From NCBI RefSeq assembly GCF_029227915.1, contig NC_079883.1, positions 12,896,001 through 12,960,000 of the forward strand: a stretch of DNA of 64,000 nucleotides, in the 5' to 3' direction. Positions 27,101 through 36,330 of the stretch are shown piece after piece. The stretch comes from Hydractinia symbiolongicarpus (taxonomy: Eukaryota > Cnidaria > Hydrozoa > Anthoathecata > Hydractiniidae). The notes beneath the pieces were generated by a model. It did no database searches, was not told where the DNA came from, and saw only the letters and a list, made by a program, of their open reading frames with translations. A program made the translations under genes and the position numbers. Numbering within the stretch: position 1 is the first letter of the stretch; every line of letters begins with the position of its first letter.

Positions 27101-28916
27101 CTAAATTGGTAGTTTCATACTAGCTAAGCTGCTACTGTTGTGCTAGCTAGCTTTAGGTGTAAATGATAAAAGCTGACTACACTGCATTATTTTCAAACTA
27201 ACTGCGTTGTTTTAAATAAGATTAAAAATTGAAAAAAAAATATTTTTAGATAGTGCAGGAGTGTTTGGCAAACTTGGTGAATTTTTGTTACTGTATGAAG
27301 TAAGTAGCGTGGTATTTTTCGTTGTTGTAGTTAGTTGTTATTGTAGTTGTTGCTCTCCATCGTAGTGAGCTCATAAACATTGTGGTTCGTTATACTTTTC
27401 AATTCACAGGGAACCAATTTAACGCTTATATGCACTTTATTTACGGCTGTCACGTGGCCAGATGCGAGTGTGGTCTACAGAATTTCGAAACTGCTCGTAG
27501 CTATCGTGAAAAAGGTAATTAGTTTCTGATAAAGTATTTTTTCAAAAAAAGTTGGAAAATTTGTTTCTATGAATTTGTTGTTTAGATATTTTATTACCTT
27601 TTGCATTCTGGTGCACATAGCGTCCAACATCCATTTTTTTCACCCTTTGTTTCCGCAATTGAATAGCTTCTGTATAACCGTCTTCTACAATTTTGTACAA
27701 ACGATATAAACTTTTCCATTTAGGTATTTCTATCTGGATCTCCTGTAAATCCTGAAATACCGAATCAGTTATTACTGTTGCTGCTTCAAGTGAGTTAATT
27801 TATGACATGCCTGTCAAAAATACAATTTTTAAACCTTTTTAAATTAAACGAATTTAAAGATTACCAGTCGTTACCCCGTGGAAAAATCCACGGGTTCGCT
27901 CTCTTTTATATTTGCGCAGCTAAGCTAAAATTTTGTGTAACAGACGGACAGACGTATGCGGGTATTATAATGTAGATACGATAAACGAGGTAAGCTAGAA
28001 CTCGTGTTTGGTGTTTAGGGACTGCAACTCCATGGTGCGGACGATGTGGCTCACGCAGCTATCACGAATGCAGCTTTGGATGTTTATTTACTGCTGGTTT
28101 GTTTGTGTTGTCGGTTTTGTTTGTTTTTGTTTGTTTGCTTGTTTTGTTTGTTTGGTTGCTTTAAAAAAAGTAGTACAGTAAAACATTCAAACTAAACCAC
28201 TAGTAGCTAAAACTTTTACCTTCATTGATTCTTGTCTTCTCAATGTGTGCTCTGTTTTGTTACTTCCTATAATGAATGCCATTTATTGATTGATTTAAAC
28301 AGAGGGAACAATATCCTGGAGTGGTGAGAATTCTCTTGATGATACCAACATGTACGGAAGAGGAGCTACAGGTAAATGATGTACACGCATTATTTTGACA
28401 TGGAAGATAGAACTCACTAAAGTGTTAATTTGTCTCATTCCCTTGGTCACTAATAGAAATTCGATCTGGATGTATTTGCCAGTGATCAACCGCTGACTGA
28501 AAATCAAAAAAGAAAAGCATTTCGAAAGTTAGTAGAAGGAGCTTGTGGGGTTAGTAGCAATATTGTTTATATATTATAACTTTGTAGTCACGCCTAATTA
28601 CTTACTCAAAATGCCGGAATGATTGTCTAACTGAGTGTGTCTAAATGAGTGAGGTAATTATATTTCTGACGTCATCAGACAGGTAGGGAAAAAGTTCGAC
28701 AATTTACCAATCAAAAATCACACTAATTTCACTAATTGTGTTTTATTCATGTTTTTTTTTACATTTTAGAAAACCATAAGCCAACTTTACTGCAACAATG
28801 TCAAGATCAGAGACTTGCCACCACTCGCGCCGCGACTTAAAAGACAACACAAGTCTGTTCTTGAGGAAGTTGATTCTGACAGTGGTTTGTGTTCGTTTTT
28901 TGCTGGTGATACATGA
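3114..28916 (+). CDS. XPO5: Exportin-5, about 35 coding exons
   Basis: RanGTP-dependent importin-beta-superfamily exporter that carries pre-miRNA hairpins and other structured RNA out of the nucleus. I assembled these exons by phase-consistent GT-AG splicing: 3114-3221, 9424-9548, 9630-9702, 10344-10472, 11630-11815, 12220-12408, 12658-12734, 13487-13592, 14574-14699, 14848-14938, 16008-16130, 17072-17178, 17637-17705, 18168-18263, 18682-18798 (3' end uncertain), 19011-19093, 19818-19904, 20983-21047, 21284-21309, 21942-22007, 22171-22274, 22422-22507, 23040-23109, 23299-23435, 23711-23805, 24834-24886, 25422-25516, 26115-26171, 27250-27299, 27410-27514, 27724-27789, 28019-28096, 28303-28371, 28457-28549, 28770-28916. 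The product is about 1117 aa; human XPO5 has 1204. It is collinear with the human protein from MVDVNTLISVADKIYEAI through VVKVIVEIIKRSWPQQW (human IVVEMIKREWPQHW), LELVLIILMRLSEDI and FVLSCPAANYEALMGP to the C-terminal VKIRDLPPLAPRLK. Two places are unsure: about 30 residues expected between exons 8 and 9 are not found, and the donor of exon 15 is ambiguous. Exon 19 is a 26-nt microexon. Confidence 0.95.
4700..5105. repeat. 180-bp direct repeat, about 2.3 copies
   Basis: The motif CACATTTGGCCC...CCCTTTGGACAATTTCGGAC...CATCATCTTTAATGGCC...TTTTTCACATA recurs at about 4720, 4900 and 5068. The copies are nearly identical, so the duplication is recent. It is intronic with no coding potential. Confidence 0.8.
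5870..6185 (-). mobile_element. tRNA-derived SINE, family C, copy 1
   Basis: Read on the minus strand there is a tRNA-like head with a B-box (GGGTTCGATTCC, rc of 6085-6096), followed by a body containing rc of AATTTCCCTCACATGGC. That body motif is shared with the copy at 22575-22760. The head carries a perfect 25-bp inverted repeat (6098-6122 and 6130-6154). Confidence 0.6.
6098..6154. repeat. Perfect 25-bp inverted repeat, 7-nt loop
   Basis: The left arm begins GTGGTTATAG and ends AATCTGTG; the right arm is its exact complement, and the loop is TCTCCGG. It lies where the anticodon arm of the SINE tRNA-like head would be. A transcript from either strand would fold into a 25-bp stem. Confidence 0.9.
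7437..7735. repeat. 57-bp minisatellite, about 5 copies
   Basis: The unit is of the form CTTTTTTAGATCGCATTTTA...AGAACGAAAAGCAGCGATAGAAA. Alternate copies differ consistently (CAGCGATAGAAATG versus CAGCAATAGAAAAG), which suggests a higher-order dimer. The period is a multiple of three, so a spurious minus-strand reading frame runs through it. Confidence 0.8.
10250..10343 (+). repeat. 18-bp tandem repeat forming the splice acceptor of XPO5 exon 4
   Basis: TTGTTACTGATTTCTGTT is repeated about five times and runs directly into the acceptor CTGTTTTAG at 10343. The repeat therefore supplies the polypyrimidine tract, and each unit ends in an acceptor-like pyrimidine run without AG. Confidence 0.85.
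10600..10780 (+). mobile_element. Truncated copy of the AAGGGATTC-family MITE
   Basis: The stretch AAAGGAATTTCTGCATTAAAAA...GGAGGATAAAAAG...CACAAGTTATTCAA matches the left half of the complete element at 23996-24465. No matching right terminus was found. Confidence 0.55.
13688..14061. mobile_element. MITE with CCGTAATGCTT termini, TA target duplication
   Basis: The left end CCGTAATGCTTGAATAA and the right end (rc CCGTAATGCTTCAAATAA) form inverted repeats flanked by TA on both sides (13686-13687, 14062-14063). The inside is rich in CGCCCCC runs with no transposase, which fits a non-autonomous Tc1/mariner-type element in XPO5 intron 8. Confidence 0.75.
15078..15140. repeat. 12-bp tandem repeat, about 5 copies
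   Basis: GATGTTGAATTG is repeated head to tail in XPO5 intron 10. No function is apparent. Confidence 0.85.
16331..16627 (+). mobile_element. tRNA-derived SINE, family A, copy 1
   Basis: A tRNA-like head (GGCCTTGTGATAGAGCGTTC, then B-box-like GGGTTTAAATTCTGG) is followed by a body with TTGTCTAGTTGAGCGGTTGT and an AATAATAATTATT tail. The body matches 55570-55855 at most positions, so this is a dispersed SINE and not a functional tRNA gene. Confidence 0.7.
16798..17030 (+). mobile_element. tRNA-derived SINE, family B, copy 1
   Basis: The B-box GGTTCGAGTCC is at 16843-16853. It is followed by CACTTTAAATGTAGTGTTGTC and ATGCTATACTTATCTCTAGC, both shared with the copy at 18330-18595. It sits in XPO5 intron 11, just before exon 12. 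Confidence 0.7.
18330..18595 (+). mobile_element. tRNA-derived SINE, family B, copy 2
   Basis: The B-box GGTTCGAGTC is at 18379-18388. The body is shared with 16798-17030 but has a longer 3' region (GGAGGGGAGGAAGAGCC...). Family membership is clear from the shared CACTTTAAATGTAGTGTTGTC. Confidence 0.7.
19330..19640 (-). mobile_element. CTAGTCGTTA-family repeat, copy 1 (composite or nested)
   Basis: Read on the minus strand this contains ACTAGTCGTTAACCCGTGG and the hairpin CGTGGAAAAATCCACG. The same start recurs at 27868 and 54706, where it is followed by ACAGACG...GGGTATT..AATxTAGATA. A second degenerate end lies near 19610-19635. It is probably a non-autonomous retroelement; the class is not certain. 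Confidence 0.5.
20436..20904. mobile_element. MITE with terminal inverted repeats of about 85 bp
   Basis: The left end ACGCCATTTCGTAATTAGC...CAGCCATATTT...CAAGTTAGACTTTGA is repeated inverted at the right end (rc ACGCCTTTTCGGAATTAGC...CAGCCATATTT...CAAGTTGGACTTTGA). The centre has no coding capacity. It lies in XPO5 intron 17. Confidence 0.7.
22575..22760 (-). mobile_element. tRNA-derived SINE, family C, copy 2
   Basis: On the minus strand a tRNA-like head reads GCGCGTGGCCTTGTGATTAT...GGTTCGGTCC. The body contains the rc of CCAATTTCCCTCACATGGC, shared with 5870-6185. The hairpin present in copy 1 is absent here. Confidence 0.6.
23996..24465. mobile_element. Complete 470-bp MITE, AAGGGATTC termini, TA target duplication
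   Basis: The left end AAGGGATTCTTGCATTG AAAATGA and the right end (rc AAGGGATTCCTGCATTG AAAATGA) are near-perfect inverted repeats. They extend inward to GAGGATAAAAAG and are flanked by TA (23994-23995, 24466-24467). There is no open reading frame, so it is a non-autonomous DNA element. Confidence 0.75.
27868..27975 (+). mobile_element. CTAGTCGTTA-family repeat, copy 2
   Basis: It starts CAGTCGTTACCCCGTGG with the hairpin CGTGGAAAAATCCACG, then GCGCAGCTAAGCTAAAATTTT, ACAGACGTATGCGGGTATTA and a terminal AATGTAGATA. It matches 54706-54832. It lies in XPO5 intron 31. Confidence 0.6.
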
Positions 28917-29559
28917 CAGGATGTCTCCGAGAACAAAAATAATTCTTAGCGTTTCTGTGGAAGCCTGAAAACGTGACAGAATGAACAAAAGAAGGCCGGC
29001 TACCTAAGGCTCAGTGATGGTATCAGACACAGTAGTGATGCTGACTCCAGAAATTACAATAACAATAACCTTTTTGATATCTTTAGTTGTTTCGTAAATT
29101 AGGTCAATGGGTTCTGAAGTTTTAACAACTCCTAATTTTTTAATGCAAAGATTTGTTTACTTTTCATTCCATACTTTCCCATCTCTCTGGATTCACTCCA
29201 GGTTGCTTTGTAATCAGGCATGGAGGTGCAACAGATGGTAGGTAATAGTGATGTCCCCATCGGTTCTACGTGACAAAACTTATTTCTTGACCGAAGTTAG
29301 GGTTGATAAAAAGTTCAATCGGATGAAATTCTGGTTGCTTTTTTCTTTCAACACATAAGTGCTAACTTTTGGTCCTATTTTTCAGCACCATGAAAAGTTT
29401 TGCGATCGGATCCTTATAGTTGTGAAATTAAAACACCGCGAAAATGGGTTTTGGAGTCAACCGCGAAATTTAAATGCGCTAAAAATCGGTTCAAAAGTTA
29501 TATAATACAAGATCTTGATAAAGGGAGAAAAATGCCGAAAGACAATTTTAAATAAAAAA

Positions 29560-31600
29560 CAAGAAGCCCTGGGGGCTCTAAGAATTTCCGCGCGCTACGA
29601 AAATATTTGATGAAAACCTGCTAGTTCGTTGTGTTATTGTGCCAAACATTCGAAGGGGTTTGGTGCATGAACCTCCGAAGATAAAGCACACCAGTGACAT
29701 TATATCTTACAACAAACGCAAACAAAACGAAGCGTGTCATATAAACTCACATTTTAAAAGAGATTGCTAACAAAAAATACAGCTTATCATTCATGGTTGA
29801 GAGTCTTGCGATTGAAACGTTTATGGTCTTAAACGGCATTAGTTGACAAAAAATTAAAATTTTGACTAACTTTCAAAATTTTGAATTACTTTTTTTATTA
29901 ACTGTGTCAATTTTTGTCGAAAATAAAACATTTTAATTTTTATATAAATTTTGACCTGAAATGACATTTAGGTTACAAAAAATCAAACTTTTGTACCATC
30001 ATCATTTTCAGCATACTTTATTTGTTAACTGTGCCAATTTTTGTTGAAAATGAAGTAGTCTTAATTTTTGGACCAATTTTGGCCTAAAATGACATTTAAG
30101 GTGGCAAAAAACAATATTTTGATGTCACCATCATGTTCACCATACTTTTTTTGTTAATTGTGCCAAAATTTGTCAAAAATAAAGTAGTTTTAATTTTTGG
30201 ACCAATTTTGGCCTAAAATGACATTTAAGGTGGCAAAAAATCAAAATTTTGATGTCACCATCATGTTCAGCATACTTTATTTGTTTACTGTGCCAAATTT
30301 TGTTAAAAATAAAGTAGTCTTAATTTTTGGACCAATTTTGGCCTAAAATGACATTTAGGTGACAAAAATCAAAATTATTATGTCACCATTATGTTCAGCA
30401 TACTTTTTTTGTTAACTGTTCCAAATTTTGTTGAAAATAAAGTAGTTCTAATTTTTGGACCAATTTTGGCCTAAAATGACATTTAGGTGACAAAAATCAA
30501 AATTATTATGTCACCATTATGTTCAGCATACTTTTTTTGTTAACTGTGCCAAATTTTGTCGAAAACAAATACCAATTTTGGCCTGAAGCGTCAATACTAA
30601 ACTTCCCAGTAGTTAAGGAGCTTGGGTACGAAGTTTGCATCTGTGTCCGTCAACGTGAAATCCCAGGGTCGATTTTTTCTCAAAAAATGCTCCAAAAGAA
30701 AAAAACGACGGTTTTAAAGAATTTCCTACGCCTCCGGGCGCGGAAATTCAACAAGAAGCCCTGGGGGCTCTAAGAATTTCCGCTCGCTACCAAAATATTT
30801 GATGACAACCTGCTAATTCGTTGTGTTATCGTGCCAAACATTCGAAGAGGTTTGGTGCATGAAGCTCGAAGATAAAGCACACAAGTTACATTATATCTTA
30901 CAACAAACGCAAACAAAACGAAACGTGTCATAATAAACTCACATTTTAAAAGAAATTGCTAAAAAAAATACAGCCTATCATTCATGGTTGAAAGTCTTGC
31001 GATTGAAACGTTTATGGTCTTAAACGGCATTTAGGTGGCAAAAAATCAAAATTTTGATGTGACCATCATTTTCAGCATACTTTATTTGTTAACTGTACCA
31101 AATTTGGCCGAAAATGGCATTTAGGTGGCAAAAAATCAAAATTTTGATCTCACCATCATGTTCAGCATACTTTATTTGTTTACTGTGCCAAATTTTGTTG
31201 AAATAAAAGTAGTTCTAATTTTTGGACTAATTTGGCCTAAAATGACATTTAGCGACAAAAATCAAAATTATGATGTCACCATTATGTTCAGCATACTTTT
31301 TTTGTTAACTGTGCCAAATTTTGTCGAAAACAAATACAAATTTTGGCCTGAAACGTCATTTACTAGTACTTAGGGAGCTTGGGAAAAGTACGAAGTTTAA
31401 ATCTGTGACGTTTCAATTGACCATTTGAGACAGGGTTAGTTAGTTAGTTAGGTATACCAATACTATCCTTCTCTCAGAGGAACGTGAAATCCCAGGGTCG
31501 ATTTTTTCTCAAAAAATGCTCCGAAAGAAAAAAACGACGGTTTTAAAGAATTTCCTACGCCTTCGGGCGCGGAAATTCAAAAAACACCGCATTATAATAA
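29560..31600. repeat. Complex satellite: duplicated cassette with a 125-bp tandem core
   Basis: Segment A (29565-29850: AAGAAGCCCTGGGGGCTCTAA...AAACGGCATT) recurs at 30752-31032. A core unit of about 125-130 bp (TTTTGGCCTAAAATGACATTT...GATGTCACCATCATGTTCAG...GTGCCAAATTTTGT) is repeated about six times at 29860-30590 and again at 31030-31360. Segment C (GAAATCCCAGGGTCGATTTT...CGACGGTTTTAAAGAATTTC) occurs at 30655-30750 and 31480-31585. No gene is recognised; short frames inside are by-products of the repeats. Confidence 0.8.
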
Positions 31601-31722
31601 CTGCGAAATTTTTATGCAATAAACTACTTGAAAAGAGTTTGATGTGTGGAAGGCAAAAAAACAGAGAAAAGGTTTGTAGGTCAGTTAAAACTAACTCGTT
31701 ATCGATGTAAATTTTATTTCAT

Positions 31723-32195
31723 GTTCTTTGTAGAATTTTCGTTTCCTGAAGCATAAGATACAGGATACAGCTCACAAACAAGATGTTATTCGTTCTCCTT
31801 TTTCTCGTAATCTTTCAATAACTTTCTACCACTGTTCTTTGTAGAAGTTGCGGTTCTTGAATCATAAGCTAAAGGATACCGCTCACAAACAAGATGTTAT
31901 TCGTTCTCCTCATTCTCGTAATCTTTCAATAACTTTCTACAATTGTTCTTTGTAGAATTTGCGTTTCCCAAAGCATAAGCTAAAGGATACAGCTCACAAA
32001 CAAGTTATTATTCGTTCTCCTTTTTCTCGTAATCACTCAATCTGTTTCTATCAGCGTTCTTTGTAGAAGTTGCGTTTTCTAAAGCATAAGCTATAGGATG
32101 CAGCTCCCAAACAAGATGTTATCCGTTCTCTTTCTCGCCGTCTTTCAATATGTTTCTACCACTGTCCATTGTAAAAGTTGCGTTTCAAGATGTTT
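31723..32195. repeat. 111-bp tandem repeat, about 4.2 copies
   Basis: Units start with GTTCTTTGTAG at about 31723, 31833, 31944 and 32055, plus a partial at 32163. The period is 111 nt, or 37 codons. In one plus frame each unit reads through without stops except the boundary TAG, with a similar peptide each time (LRFLKHKLKDTAHKQDVI...). The fourth copy carries an internal stop. The array lies just downstream of the orphan minus-strand gene. Confidence 0.8.
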
Positions 32196-32246
32196 TTCTT
32201 ATTTGTTTAGACGCGGAGATGGTAAACCGCGTATTCTGTGATTGCT

Positions 32247-33446
32247 CTAATGTAATCGAGCAATCTTTGATGGGAGTGGTGTATTAAGCGGATTTAATAC
32301 ACCTAATTTAGATAGTAATGGCGTATTGAGTGGACTTGAAGGAGTTAGTGTGGGTGTTTTTAGTAATGGTGTATTAAGAGGGCTTGATGGGACTAAAGTT
32401 GCTTTTTCCGGAACATCATCATCCATTAAGTTCTTTCTTTTTCGCTGCAACCTCATTTTAAGTCCATCTTGTTTTAATACTTTGTAGAAACGTTCTTGTG
32501 TAACATTGAAACGAATTTTCAATCGTAGATCGTGATGTGAAACCACATATGCATGATGGAATTCTTTAGTTGGGAGCTCGATTTTTTGTTGTTCATTTCG
32601 GCGCATTTTATCTTCCTCTTCTACATTCATAACATGAACAGTATTGCTATCGATGCATTCATTAAACTGTACAGTGAAAGATACATCTGCACGTCCCCTA
32701 TTCGTCGAAACTGGGCTACCTTTACAAATCTTGTCCCGCTGAAATGTTTTATTACTCTCACTGCATTTTAACCTTTTTAGTACAGCTTTTGATTGTACTG
32801 ATGGAGGAGATGGTTGTGATGCAGGATGTGGTTCTGTTGAAGGATGTGAGTGTGGCTGAGGAGGTGGTTGTGGTGAAGGAGGAAGGGGTGGGGTCCACTT
32901 CCTTTTTCTATCATTTAATGTTAGGTGAGGGTAAAACTTCTTGTTTCCAGCGACTGGGGGTGTTTTCTTTCCAAGAGGTATCATTGGAATGTTTGCTGCG
33001 GCAGGTCCTTTACGTCGTGATCTTCCTCCAGTTGGCTTTTGTTTTCTTTCAGTCTTCTTGTTGTCTGCGAAGTCTTTATCCAGGCATGTTACTTTTTCGT
33101 TGCTTTTGACGGACTTTATCAGCTTTTGTTGCACAACTGTTTCACTGTCAGAAGTTGAGTCAGACTGATCTTTCGAACAGTTAGCAGATTGACCATCTAT
33201 CTCGCGATCAGCTTTTTCTTTCTTCTTAATGTACTGTCTAACCCGAACTTCACTGTTTAAGTGTCGGTTTACTTGCTCAGGTGTCATAACTTTCCATTTT
33301 TGCGACGTACCTTTTTCTTTCTTCTTCTTCTTGTCAACTTCAATCGGAGCCATCATTCGTTCTCTTGTGGCAGCACATACGTTTGATTCTCCATAACTTA
33401 CACGAACTCCATCAATAACTGCCGGTCGATCTTTGTTTTTATACAT
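32247..33446 (-). CDS. Unrecognised single-exon Lys/Pro-rich protein, 399 aa
   Basis: This is the longest uninterrupted frame in the window. The frame is open from 33504, but the first ATG is at 33446 (MYKNKDRPAVIDGVRVSYGE), so I start there; a spliced upstream exon is possible because an AG acceptor (TTTTTATGAAG) precedes the open frame. It has an N-terminal ordered-looking stretch, a KKKKKEK basic block (nuclear-localisation-like), a Ser/Asp-rich segment, a Pro/His-rich stretch near residue 200, and a second ordered-looking segment (FHHAYVVSHHDLRLKIRFNV). At the C-terminus SPLNTPL is repeated two to three times with LNPLNTPLPSK, giving several SP/TP phosphorylation-type sites. The composition suggests a nuclear regulatory protein, which is inference. 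I know no family for it. It is flanked by satellite DNA downstream and paired CRE motifs upstream. The lack of introns amid intron-rich genes hints at retroposition or a recent origin. Confidence 0.55.
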   Translation of the reverse strand: MYKNKDRPAVIDGVRVSYGESNVCAATRERMMAPIEVDKKKKKEKGTSQKWKVMTPEQVNRHLNSEVRVRQYIKKKEKADREIDGQSANCSKDQSDSTSDSETVVQQKLIKSVKSNEKVTCLDKDFADNKKTERKQKPTGGRSRRKGPAAANIPMIPLGKKTPPVAGNKKFYPHLTLNDRKRKWTPPLPPSPQPPPQPHSHPSTEPHPASQPSPPSVQSKAVLKRLKCSESNKTFQRDKICKGSPVSTNRGRADVSFTVQFNECIDSNTVHVMNVEEEDKMRRNEQQKIELPTKEFHHAYVVSHHDLRLKIRFNVTQERFYKVLKQDGLKMRLQRKRKNLMDDDVPEKATLVPSSPLNTPLLKTPTLTPSSPLNTPLLSKLGVLNPLNTPLPSKIARLH

Positions 33447-33527
33447 TACACACAAATATTTGATATTTCTCTTTCTGTAAACGACCACTTCGCTTCTCAA
33501 GCTTCATAAAAAGCAATCACTATTTTA

Positions 33528-33561
33528 TTTGACGTCATATTAATGACTATATGACGTCAAA
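33528..33561. promoter_or_regulatory. Paired CRE elements in a 34-bp palindrome
   Basis: Two full TGACGTCA sites (33530-33537, 33552-33559) sit in perfect 13-bp inverted arms (TTTGACGTCATAT / ATATGACGTCAAA) around an 8-nt spacer. The sites are 22 bp apart, about two helical turns, and 80-115 bp upstream of the orphan gene's ATG. CREB/ATF bZIP dimers bind this sequence; use in vivo is inferred. Confidence 0.6.
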
Positions 33562-35000
33562 GTATATACTTGTAGCCCTTGGGACTAAACGAACCAACCC
33601 GCGAAACTTGACTTTTAAAACCTAAAATGCGGATATGTACGAAAAAATCGACGAATGTGGGCCACAAGAACATTCTAAACTGCTCTAAATGTTCTTTCGT
33701 GTTTGTATTAAAAAACCCTTCATTTTTCAATTCACCATGAAAATCAGCAAAACCACCATGGATTGTATTTTTTCTCTTTTGATTTTTCATCTCTTTCACG
33801 ATCTCAATCAAGCAGCCGGCAGGGTAGAAAAGGACGAAGAGCCACATTACCGTATCAGCTATCGAGTTTGTGTGTATAAACGTGTGTTTAACTTCTCGAA
33901 AGCCATGGACCCTCTATCTTTAGAATTACATTTTTATTGACCCACCTAGTTTATTTTGTCTCGTAAAAATGTTCGAAAATTTGATGGGCCTAGTACTATA
34001 AATTCCCCGTACGTCTTTCCAAAAAGTGTTCAAATCCTATGAAAGTTCATTACACTCTGATTCAGAATCCTTTTTTAAAAGAAAAAAATGCTGACGTCAG
34101 CATTTCACATTTCTTACCGATTTTCCTTTCTCATGGGGTGGTTGTGATACAACTTCAGCAAATTTTGGCTAAGGGAAGACTAGGGTATTTTGAAGTTTGT
34201 GGAATTCAAAAGCACCTTTTCTAGGGATGTTTACTCTATTTTCAAAGACCTTTTTGCAACAAGAACTGAAATAACTAAAGCCGGAATACAAGTATTTAGA
34301 ATTATCCCATTGCTATTCCTATCATTTTCGGATCGTACCTTATAGATAACATCGTCCACCCTCAACTGGTGGGCCACTTTGGAGACCTATCGCCGTCTTT
34401 TAAAACACCTCTGTAAGACAACCAGCCTCTGGTGTGGTCGCCTCAGACATGTTTTTCCTTTCAGTCTTCACCACAACTTGTGAAGTAACTATTGGAAATT
34501 ATGCAGGCGCTGTGATCTCCAAGTTTCACACACTGTAACGTAAATGTAAATACATGGGCGATGAATACAAAGCCTTCTTTAAACGCTTAGTCGAAATGAT
34601 TGCTGAAAAACGCTTCATTTCGGTATCTCTATCTTTCGGGGTTCACGATCGCTAGTTAGGGACTTTAATCTCATTGACTTTGCGTTGGTGAATAGAACAT
34701 CCATTTATGATGGCATGTAAATGTACTGTTAAATCAGCATTAGATATATGCCGTATCGTATTGTAATGTCACCCTTTCAATGTTCAAAGTGTTATCTTTC
34801 CATGTATAACGTCATTTCTGTTTTATATTGTAAATTCTAGGTTAATTTATGTGTGGATGAATGTAAATGCATTACTACGCTTACTGATTTGTGAGATGGT
34901 GAGTACAGGAAGATGTCTATCGGTAAGCAAAGTTTATGATTAAAAAGAAGATGGAGAATAACCAGTTATAGAGTTGGTTGTGCAATTGTGTGTATAGAAT
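33562..35000. other. Intergenic, no gene recognised
   Basis: A 96-codon minus frame (33557-33847, starting MWLFVLFYPAGCLIEIV) has a hydrophobic start but no family resemblance. Nothing else is supportable apart from the CRE palindrome. Confidence 0.5.
34086..34105. promoter_or_regulatory. Perfect 20-bp palindrome centred on a CRE
   Basis: AAATGCTGAC followed by its exact complement is centred on TGACGTCA. It lies about 640 bp upstream of the orphan gene's ATG. It may be a third bZIP site or chance. Confidence 0.4.
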
Positions 35001-35079
35001 AACTTTTAGACTTGATGTACTCATAGTGATTTGCAATTTTTTGGTAGTGTGGCGAGCGTCTGAATGGTTGTTTGATTCA

Positions 35080-35790
35080 TTCGTGTAACTTGACCATTTG
35101 TTTGCAAGTGATACTACAAGTTTGAGTTTTTTGTCAGCTACCGTAATACCCAAACGCTTACAACCAAAAGCAGTCATACTTGCACATGAAGAACGTCAGG
35201 TCATAGTAAAGATCGAGCAGCATGTGCGATCTATTGTGGTTCCCTGGAATGGCTACCAGAATCACCACCACAGTATCGTCGTGAATGACATGTCAAGTGA
35301 CAACCGATACTAAGCAAAAATAACCGCTGAAGATGACACTACATCTAAATGCGACCTAAACCAACCTACGAGCAGATCTATTTGGACCATTATCAAATAA
35401 GAAGTACATAATTGTTGTATAGTGTCTATATTCACGGTTCTCAGCCGTAGAGTTTGTCGAACCCACATCAGCAGCGTCTGTCCACTAAGCTCTAGACCCG
35501 CACTTTGGAATACCGTTAAAGCTGGGTACACAGACACTTCACTGAATTCGTCATCCATCTGGGATTCCAACACACAAAGGTGACACCAATAGCCCGATGG
35601 AGCACTTTCTGATGAATCTTGGCAACGTACTAAGAACCGTTGAAGTCACCAAATACTGGCAGGCAGAGCTACAAAAATTAATTCGTACGTACGGGGCAAC
35701 TCCCCGCTTCACCGCAGGTTTTGCTGCAGCACATCTAATGTTCAATGGTACCACATACACCGAGCCACTTGAGAAACTATGAGGCTGCCA
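35080..35790 (+). pseudogene. Decayed Ty3/gypsy-type integrase fragment
   Basis: Two pieces in different frames resemble retroelement integrase. At about 35177-35260, LAHEERQVIVKIEQHVRS resembles the zinc-finger/linker block before the catalytic core. At about 35650-35782, WQAELQKLIRTYGATPRFTA followed by GFAAAHLMFN resembles the post-core block. Stops and frame changes separate them and no LTRs or reverse transcriptase were seen, so this is an old, inactive remnant. Confidence 0.6.
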
Positions 35791-36224
35791 CATGGACAAT
35801 TTGTAAATGGTAAGGACTGCCGCCAAAAGATATACTGTTTGTGTAGCCAAGCCAAGGCTGATTAAAAACCTCCTGCATCGAAGACTGTTCTGCTGTACAT
35901 ACGTGTTTTCTTCTTTCTACCCCTAAACCGCTTTGACTATTTACAAAAAACAAATTTTTCCTTTATCTAATCAAATTTATTGTAAGTTCAAAACAAACAG
36001 TTTCTATCTATTATTTCCTCAAGACTTTAAGAACACCCAAATTGTAACCAGGTTGGCCATTATTCATATTTCTCTATTATTCCAAACAATAATTGTTTTT
36101 AACCTAAAACTCCAGACTGATATTCTTTTAAAATATATTCTTATAAAAAAGGTGTGTACATTAGTTCGATCAGCGTTACAAACTTTACACAATAGAAGGA
36201 GCACATAAACATACTCCTTTCCAG

Positions 36225-36330
36225 TTTTTTTAATATATGGACCAGCCATTATATACGTCATCGATATTTTATATTTTTTGTTGATGCTTGCATCCCTAAT
36301 TAAATGGATTTTTCACACGCGCTATAAACG
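36225..36330. repeat. 75-bp dispersed direct repeat, copy 1
   Basis: TCGATATTTTATATT...TGTTGATGCTTGCATCCC...TTTTTCACACGCGCTATAAA recurs at 37345-37425. It may mark ends of a larger element spanning about 1.1 kb (36255-37425); no coding region was found between the copies. Confidence 0.6.

Noticed and set aside
32744-33168. Plus-strand frames of 75-121 codons
   Set aside because: They are shadows of the orphan minus-strand gene.
33557-33847. 96-codon minus-strand frame starting MWLFVLFYPAGC
   Set aside because: Could be a small secreted protein, but there is no family resemblance, no cysteine pattern, and it overlaps the CRE-bearing upstream region.
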